A stretch of DNA of 42,374 nt from positions 1 through 42,374 of the IMG/VR virus record IMGVR_UViG_3300025425_000045; one strand, 5' to 3'. Under the pieces are notes generated by a model. That model was not told where the DNA came from and did not search any database. It saw only the letters and a list, made by a program, of their open reading frames with translations. Shown here piece after piece: positions 38,209 through 42,374 of the stretch. A program made the translations under genes and the position numbers. This DNA comes from a virus. Each line of letters begins with the position of its first letter. The first letter of the stretch is position 1.

Positions 38209-38617
38209 GTTATTAGGCGGATCACTAGTAGAGACAGTCGGTAAAGTAATTGACTCAGTCCATACTTCAGAAGAAGAAAAATTAGCGGCCAAAATAAAAC
38301 TCAAAGAAATTGAAGCAAGTCTTAATCAAGCACAAACTCAAATTAATTTAGCTGACTCTAAATCCACTGCTATAGGTATTGGCGGTATAATGCAACGAAG
38401 TTGGCGCCCCCTCATCGGGATGAGTTGCGCCCTAGCGATAATGTGGGAGTACGTATTAAAACAATTTATTATGTTTATACTTGCAGCTTTCAGTGTAGAA
38501 CATGCACCCTTACCTGCTCTTGACATGGCGGTTTTAATGCCTCTCGTACTTTCTTTATTAGGCATGGCCGGAATAAGATCCTTTGATAAATTAAAGAAAA
38601 CAAATTCTGACAAGTAA
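38195..38617 (+). CDS. Holin, GTA/3TM type
   Basis: A 140-residue protein resembling the GTA_holin_3TM group: a soluble helical N-terminal half (EEEKLAAKIKLKEIEASLNQ), then QRSWRPLIGMSCALAIMWEY and two further hydrophobic segments (FIMFILAAFSV, AVLMPLVLSLLGMAG). The WRPL motif before the first membrane helix is typical. It uses a TTG start at 38195 with AGGGG eight bases upstream. It should form the membrane lesion that releases the M15 endolysin, which is encoded 24 kb away at 14329. Confidence 0.8.
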   Translation: MLLSKLLGGSLVETVGKVIDSVHTSEEEKLAAKIKLKEIEASLNQAQTQINLADSKSTAIGIGGIMQRSWRPLIGMSCALAIMWEYVLKQFIMFILAAFSVEHAPLPALDMAVLMPLVLSLLGMAGIRSFDKLKKTNSDK

Positions 38618-38805
38618 TGGAGCTTTTCGATTACAAAGTAAAACAACTTATTCAAAAAAAGATTGAAGAACAAAGAGAAGCTCTTGTGACTCAGAATATA
38701 CAATCTTTTGATGAATATAAGTATCAACTTGGTCAACTGCATGCGCTAGAAAGGTTCATGTTAGATTATCAAGATTTATACAAGAAAGCAGTAAATGATG
38801 AGTAA
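38617..38805 (+). CDS. Small coiled-coil protein of unknown function
   Basis: A 62-residue helical protein: MELFDYKVKQLIQKKIEEQR, then SFDEYKYQLGQLHALERFML. The pattern 'YK-x-x-x-G-x-x-x-AL' with flanking charged helices is found in many phages between holin and head genes. It overlaps the holin stop by one base and the co-chaperonin start by 11. Role unknown. Confidence 0.65.
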   Translation: MELFDYKVKQLIQKKIEEQREALVTQNIQSFDEYKYQLGQLHALERFMLDYQDLYKKAVNDE

Positions 38806-39199
38806 ATTAATTTTACCAAAAGGAATAAAGTTAAAACAGAAAGAAGAGAATAAAACCCCTGCTTTAGAGAAAGTTCCTCAAGCAACAGGATGGAGAATGG
38901 TAATTCTACCTTATAGAGGTAGTGAAAAAACTAAAGGCGGCATAGTCTTAACAGGTAAAGCTGTAGAGGAACAACAACTAACAACTAATGTTGGTTTAAT
39001 TTTAAACATGGGACCAGACGCTTACGGAGATAAAGATAAATTTCCAAATGGACCATGGTGTGCAAAAGGAGATTGGATAGTTTTTGCTAAATACGCTGGA
39101 TCAAGAGTTAAGATTGAAGGCGGAGAAATCCGTATTCTTAATGATGATGAAGTGTTGGCTAAATTAAAAGATCCTGAAGACGTATTAACCCTTTATTAA
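38795..39199 (+). CDS. Phage GroES-like co-chaperonin (Cpn10)
   Basis: A 134-residue Cpn10-fold protein. After a short basic start come ATGWRMVILPYRGSEKTKGG, then IVLTGKAVEEQQLTTNVGLI (the mobile-loop region that contacts GroEL), then GDWIVFAKYAGSRVKIEGGE and IRILNDDEVLA, the closing beta-strands. It should pair with host GroEL to fold a phage protein, most likely the major capsid protein encoded 2 kb downstream, as gp31 does in T4. ATG 38795 or 38798 may be the start. Confidence 0.87.
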   Translation: MMSKLILPKGIKLKQKEENKTPALEKVPQATGWRMVILPYRGSEKTKGGIVLTGKAVEEQQLTTNVGLILNMGPDAYGDKDKFPNGPWCAKGDWIVFAKYAGSRVKIEGGEIRILNDDEVLAKLKDPEDVLTLY

Positions 39200-39209
39200 G
39201 GAGAAAAGA

Positions 39210-40127
39210 ATGGTCGAAGAAAAAATGGTAGACATTGACACTACTGGAGAAGGTCAAGAAGTTGAACTTAAAGATAAACAAGAAGATTCTGCTGGAGATT
39301 CTGCTGAAGAAACAAAAGTAGAATTAGAATTATCTTCTGATGAAAGTCCTTCAGAAGACGATAATAAAGAAGACGATAATAAAGAAGACGGTTTAGATAA
39401 ATACTCAAAAAATGTCCAAAGAAGAATTAAAAGACTTTTGGATAGAGTGGAAAAAACTGAACAAAGAGAAACAGAAGCACTGAGATTTGCTGAGATAGCC
39501 AAACATAAAGCTGAAGAACTAGAGAATAAAATGAAGACTCTTGATCAAAACTATATCTCAGAGTACGAAAATAGAGTTAAGTCTCAAATAGAGCAAAGTA
39601 AAAAAGCATTAACTGATGCAAGATATTCTAATGATGTAAATGCTGAGGTAGATGCTCAAAGAGCTTTGACAAGACTTGCTATAGAAGAAGAAAGAGCTTT
39701 AGCTTCTAGACAACAAAGAGAAGTAATGGAAAAGCAACAAGAAAGTTTGAGAGGACAACAAGCGCAACCTCAACAAACTGTTCAAAGACAAGCTGATCCT
39801 AGAGCACAAGAATGGGCCGAAGAAAATAAATGGTTTGGAAAAGACGAAGCCATGACTTTTACTGCTTTAGCTCATCACAAAAAGCTTTTGAAAGAAGGCT
39901 TAGACCCAAAAAGCGACGAATATTATGAAGAAATAAATGTCTATATGAAAGATCAATTTCCTCATAAATATAGCCCGGAAGCTAAAGAAAAAGCCCCTCA
40001 AGTAGTGGCTTCAGCTTCTAGATCACAAAGAACAAGCGGTTCTAAAAAAGTAAGGTTAACCCCTAGTCAAGTATCAATTGCAAAAAAATTAGGTGTACCA
40101 CTTGAAGAATACGCAAAATATGTATAG
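39210..40127 (+). CDS. Capsid scaffolding protein
   Basis: A 305-residue acidic, helical protein: a Glu/Asp/Ser-rich N-terminal 65 residues with a short DNA-level tandem repeat (GAAGACGATAATAAA twice, 39355-39384), a long coiled coil (residues 75-190), a Gln-rich linker and a basic C-terminus (SRSQRTSGSKKVRLTPSQVS) that would bind capsid protein. Order portal, scaffold, capsid and composition are typical of podovirus scaffolds. It guides prohead assembly and leaves before packaging. An AAGGAG precedes the ATG. Confidence 0.82.
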   Translation: MVEEKMVDIDTTGEGQEVELKDKQEDSAGDSAEETKVELELSSDESPSEDDNKEDDNKEDGLDKYSKNVQRRIKRLLDRVEKTEQRETEALRFAEIAKHKAEELENKMKTLDQNYISEYENRVKSQIEQSKKALTDARYSNDVNAEVDAQRALTRLAIEEERALASRQQREVMEKQQESLRGQQAQPQQTVQRQADPRAQEWAEENKWFGKDEAMTFTALAHHKKLLKEGLDPKSDEYYEEINVYMKDQFPHKYSPEAKEKAPQVVASASRSQRTSGSKKVRLTPSQVSIAKKLGVPLEEYAKYV

Positions 40128-40139
40128 ATTGGAGAACAT

Positions 40140-40595
40140 ATGGTAGATAAAACGCTAAGAACTAATGAGACAAGAGAAAAGGACGCTCGTAAAAAAAGCT
40201 GGACTAGACCTTCTTCATTAGACGCACCCCCAGCTCCGGATGGTTACAAGCATCGATGGATTAGGGACTCAGTCAGAGGATTTGATGATTATAAAAACAT
40301 CTCAGGTAAATTACGAGAAGGTTGGGAATTAGTCCGAGCCGACGAGTATCCTGATTGGGAACTTCCGACTATCGAAGACGGTAAACATGCTGGTGTGATA
40401 GGGGTAGGTGGGTTACTGTTAGCTCGAATGCCAATAGAGTTGATTGAACAACGTAACGCTTATTATAAAGGTTTATCCGATAGCCAAAAAGAGGCTATGG
40501 ATACTGACCTATTGAAAATCGAGGATCCTCGGATGCCGATCAGTAAACCCCAAAGGCGAACCAATATAACATTTGGTAAAGGAAACAAGTCGTAA
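40140..40595 (+). CDS. Conserved head-region protein of unknown function
   Basis: A 151-residue protein with RPSSLDAPPAPDGYKHRWIR then GKLREGWELVRADEYPDW and KHAGVIGVGGLLLARMPIEL. This arrangement ('W-x-PP-x-x-L-x-x-P-x-PDG-x-x-HRWIR ... REGWE-x-VRA-x-E-x-P ... GVIGVGGL-x-LA-x-xP') recurs between scaffold and capsid genes of many cyanophages and pelagiphages. It is probably a small virion or assembly factor. The codon use is somewhat richer in G and C than in its neighbours. An AGGAGAAC-like signal (TGGAGAACAT) precedes the ATG. Confidence 0.7.
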   Translation: MVDKTLRTNETREKDARKKSWTRPSSLDAPPAPDGYKHRWIRDSVRGFDDYKNISGKLREGWELVRADEYPDWELPTIEDGKHAGVIGVGGLLLARMPIELIEQRNAYYKGLSDSQKEAMDTDLLKIEDPRMPISKPQRRTNITFGKGNKS

Positions 40596-40652
40596 GTCGG
40601 CAGATTTGTGGACAACCAATACTAACAACACGTATTACAAAGGAGTAATAAC

Positions 40653-41222
40653 ATGTCAAATATAGACGCACCTTTCGGGTTTAGACCCGTTCAAAAAGTA
40701 GGTGGCGGCGTATCTAACCAAGGGCAAACTGAATATACAATTGCCTCTGGAGAAGCTTCCGCTATCTTTCAAGGGGATCCTGTATTAATGGTTGCAAACG
40801 GCAACATCGACATTGCCTCTTCCGCTGGTGATACTATTCTTGGTATTTTTAATGGTTGTTTCTATACAGATCCAACTACACAAAAACCAAGTTTTAGTAA
40901 TCATTATCCAGGTGGAATTGCCGCAAGCGATATCGTTGCAAACATTATAGACGATCCAAACCAATTGTTTTTAGTACAAGCAAGTGGAACAGTAACTTCT
41001 GCAAATGTTGGTGAAAACGCTGAAACAGACTACACCGCAGGCAGTACAAAATCAGGTATATCTAAGGCTGAAGTGGATACTTTTGCAGCAGATGCCGCAG
41101 CTACATGGATTATTGTAGGTCTTTCAAAAGACCCTGATAACAATGATACATCCGCAGCTAACGGTAATTTGGTCGTAAAACCAAACCTTCACTATTATAC
41201 TGGTGGAAAGGCCGGGGTATAA
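40653..41222 (+). CDS. Head structural or decoration-type protein
   Basis: A 189-residue protein starting MSNIDAPFGFRPVQKVGGGV, followed by a beta-rich domain with EYTIASGEASAIFQGDPVLM and a C-terminal KDPDNNDTSAANGNLVVKPN. The 'APFGFRPV ... Y-x-IASG-x-A-x-x-I-x-xGDPV' pattern is common for proteins beside the capsid gene in marine phages, probably forming the head surface or vertex. AAAGGAG before ATG 40653 is a strong ribosome binding site, as expected for a high-copy virion protein. Confidence 0.7.
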   Translation: MSNIDAPFGFRPVQKVGGGVSNQGQTEYTIASGEASAIFQGDPVLMVANGNIDIASSAGDTILGIFNGCFYTDPTTQKPSFSNHYPGGIAASDIVANIIDDPNQLFLVQASGTVTSANVGENAETDYTAGSTKSGISKAEVDTFAADAAATWIIVGLSKDPDNNDTSAANGNLVVKPNLHYYTGGKAGV

Positions 41223-41225
41223 ACT

Positions 41226-42149
41226 ATGGCTATATCAAGAAGTCAACTCGTTAAAGAGTTAGAACCAGGTCTAAACGCGCTGTTTGGACTAGAGTACAAA
41301 AGGTATGAGCAAGAGCATAAGGAAATCTTCGATCAAGAGTCATCTGACAGAGCGTTCGAAGAAGAAGTAATGCTATCAGGTTTTGGATCCGCTCCAGTTA
41401 AATCTGAAGGCGCAGGTATCTCATATGATACAGCGGCTGAAGCTTATACTTCTCGTTACACACACGAAACAGTTGCATTAGGTTTTGCAATAACAGAGGA
41501 AGCAATCGAAGATAATCTTTATGATCAGCTTTCTTCTCGTTACACAAAAGCTCTTGCAAGATCAATGGCAAACACAAAGCAAGTAAAAGCTGCTGATGTT
41601 TTAAACACATCTTTCGCTGCTGGTGGTGCTGCTGGTACTAATCCAGGTGGTGACGGTGTTTCACTTATAAACACAGCTCACCCACTTGCAGTTGGTGGTA
41701 CTTTTTCAAATAGATTATCAACTGATGCTGATCTTAATGAAACATCACTTGAGCAATCATTAATTGATATCGCTGCATATGTGGATGAACGTGGGTTAAA
41801 GATAGCTACTCAAGGTAGAAAATTGATAATTCCAAAAGAATTACAATTCACTGCTGACAGATTAATGGCGTCTACTCTTAGAACTGGAACTGCTGATAAT
41901 GACATTAATGCAATCAGAAATATGGGAATGCTTCCTGAAGGTTATGTGGTAAATCACTTCTTAACTGACATAAATTCATTTTACATTAAAACTGATGCAC
42001 CTAATGGCCTTAAGCATTTTGTTAGATCACCTATGTCTACAAACATGGAAGGTGATTTTGACACTGGTAACGCAAGATACAAAGCTAGAGAGAGATACTC
42101 ATTTGGTTTCTCAGATCCTAGAGGTATTTTCGGTACTTCCGGTGCATAA
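41226..42149 (+). CDS. Major capsid protein
   Basis: A 307-residue protein. The first part contains a helical, charged arm (LFGLEYKRYEQEHKEIFDQE), followed by FEEEVMLSGFGSAPVKSEGA and ETVALGFAITEEAIEDNLYD, then TAHPLAVGGTFSNRL and a C-terminal domain with FDTGNARYKARERYSFGFSD. This is a well-known marine-phage capsid type with an HK97-like fold by inference. It sits after scaffold and decoration-type genes and just before a strong terminator, so it should be the most abundant late product. Confidence 0.85.
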   Translation: MAISRSQLVKELEPGLNALFGLEYKRYEQEHKEIFDQESSDRAFEEEVMLSGFGSAPVKSEGAGISYDTAAEAYTSRYTHETVALGFAITEEAIEDNLYDQLSSRYTKALARSMANTKQVKAADVLNTSFAAGGAAGTNPGGDGVSLINTAHPLAVGGTFSNRLSTDADLNETSLEQSLIDIAAYVDERGLKIATQGRKLIIPKELQFTADRLMASTLRTGTADNDINAIRNMGMLPEGYVVNHFLTDINSFYIKTDAPNGLKHFVRSPMSTNMEGDFDTGNARYKARERYSFGFSDPRGIFGTSGA

Positions 42150-42171
42150 GCGTAATCATAAATAATCTTTT

Positions 42172-42199
42172 AAAGGGCGCTTTACTGCGCCCTTTTTTT
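42172..42199 (+). terminator. Intrinsic terminator after the capsid gene
   Basis: AAAGGGCGC and GCGCCCTTT form a 9-bp stem with loop TTTACT, followed by TTTT, giving a run of seven T. A TTTACT-17-TATAAT promoter candidate (42181-42209) overlaps and follows it, so the downstream genes may be transcribed separately. Confidence 0.9.
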
Positions 42200-42237
42200 A
42201 TTCTATAATTTAAACCACAAGCATTAATTAACACTTA

Positions 42238-42312
42238 GATACATACGACTGAGCTTGTCAGACGGTATAGAGACTATGTATCGAAAGGTCTATACAACCA
42301 AGGAGGTTTAAT
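42238..42312 (+). ncRNA. Candidate pseudoknotted RNA element in a 5' leader
   Basis: Three helices can form: A, GATACATA (42238-42245) with TATGTATC (42275-42282), 8 bp; C, CTGA/TCAG (42249-42261) extended by CG/CG around an A-A mismatch, inside A; and B, GTATAGA (42265-42271) with TCTATAC (42289-42295), 7 bp, which crosses A and makes a pseudoknot. GAAAGG links A and B. Next comes AACC-AAGGA-GGTT, putting the Shine-Dalgarno in a small hairpin before ATG 42313. The element lies between terminator/promoter and start codon, so control of translation is likely. Confidence 0.5.
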
Positions 42313-42374
42313 ATGGCAAATACTACATTCTCAGGACCAGTCCGATCGGAAAATGGTTTTGAATCAATAACAAC
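42313..42374 (+). CDS. Partial virion-type protein (3' end outside window)
   Basis: Only 20 codons are visible: MANTTFSGPVRSENGFESIT. The start 'MANTTFSGPVRSENGF' is a familiar N-terminus of a small structural protein encoded after the capsid gene in many marine phages. AAGGAGG directly precedes the ATG and lies inside the hairpin of the leader element. Function unknown, probably head or neck. Confidence 0.65.
   Translation, partial: MANTTFSGPVRSENGFESIT

Noticed and set aside
42238-42295. Hammerhead or HDV-like ribozyme in the capsid-downstream leader
   Set aside because: CTGAGCTTG and GAAAG superficially resemble hammerhead parts, but CTGANGA and the correct stem order are missing, and the helix order does not fit the HDV fold.

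Overview
The window is part of the genome of a tailed double-stranded DNA phage, AT-rich by eye. It most likely infects a marine AT-rich alphaproteobacterium such as SAR11; that host is inferred from base composition and gene types, since no host marker is present. No integrase, lysogeny repressor or tRNA gene was seen, so a lytic or pseudo-lytic life is likely. Both ends cut genes: a partial coding sequence at each edge. No tail-tube, nozzle or fibre gene was recognised, so part of the late region probably lies outside.

Layout: (1) 1-5545, plus strand: a partial virion-type gene, then eight overlapping genes forming an enzyme cassette. It has five 2-oxoglutarate/Fe(II) oxygenases, a JmjC/cupin-type oxygenase, a degenerate relative of that enzyme, and a flavin-dependent tryptophan-type halogenase. 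(2) 5570-14950, plus: large low-complexity virion or internal proteins, then an M15 peptidase endolysin. (3) 14943-22675, minus: replication operon with family A DNA polymerase (Leu at the E. coli Phe762 position), UvrD-like helicase, archaeo-eukaryotic-type primase, an SSB-like protein with an acidic DLPF tail, and several tiny genes. (4) 22707-25911, plus: SNF2-type helicase, SAM methyltransferase, PD-(D/E)XK nuclease and small genes. (5) 25921-29179, minus: small genes including a likely ribbon-helix-helix protein and a SprT-like metalloprotein. (6) 29180-30141: the only long non-coding stretch, with an RNA leader and repeated GTTCCA motifs. (7) 30142-end, plus: VRR-NUC-like nuclease, terminase large and small subunits, a large unknown protein, portal, small membrane proteins and a 3TM holin, GroES-like co-chaperonin, scaffold, structural protein and major capsid protein.

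The most striking feature is in region 5. The leader of the minus-strand operon contains a textbook hammerhead ribozyme core (29197-29271) whose cleavage site lies directly before the ribosome binding site of the SprT-like gene. Extended stem I pairs a CCTCC with the Shine-Dalgarno GGAGG. The sequence around that cleavage site, GTGTC/T then TRTRGC then AGGAGG then GCYAY, recurs before five further genes of the operon. A truncated copy follows the operon's terminator. In every full copy the Shine-Dalgarno sits in a small hairpin whose stem covaries, and a GC-rich hairpin precedes it. I infer an RNA-processing and translation-control system for a polycistronic phage message, possibly with the one ribozyme or its relatives acting on all sites.
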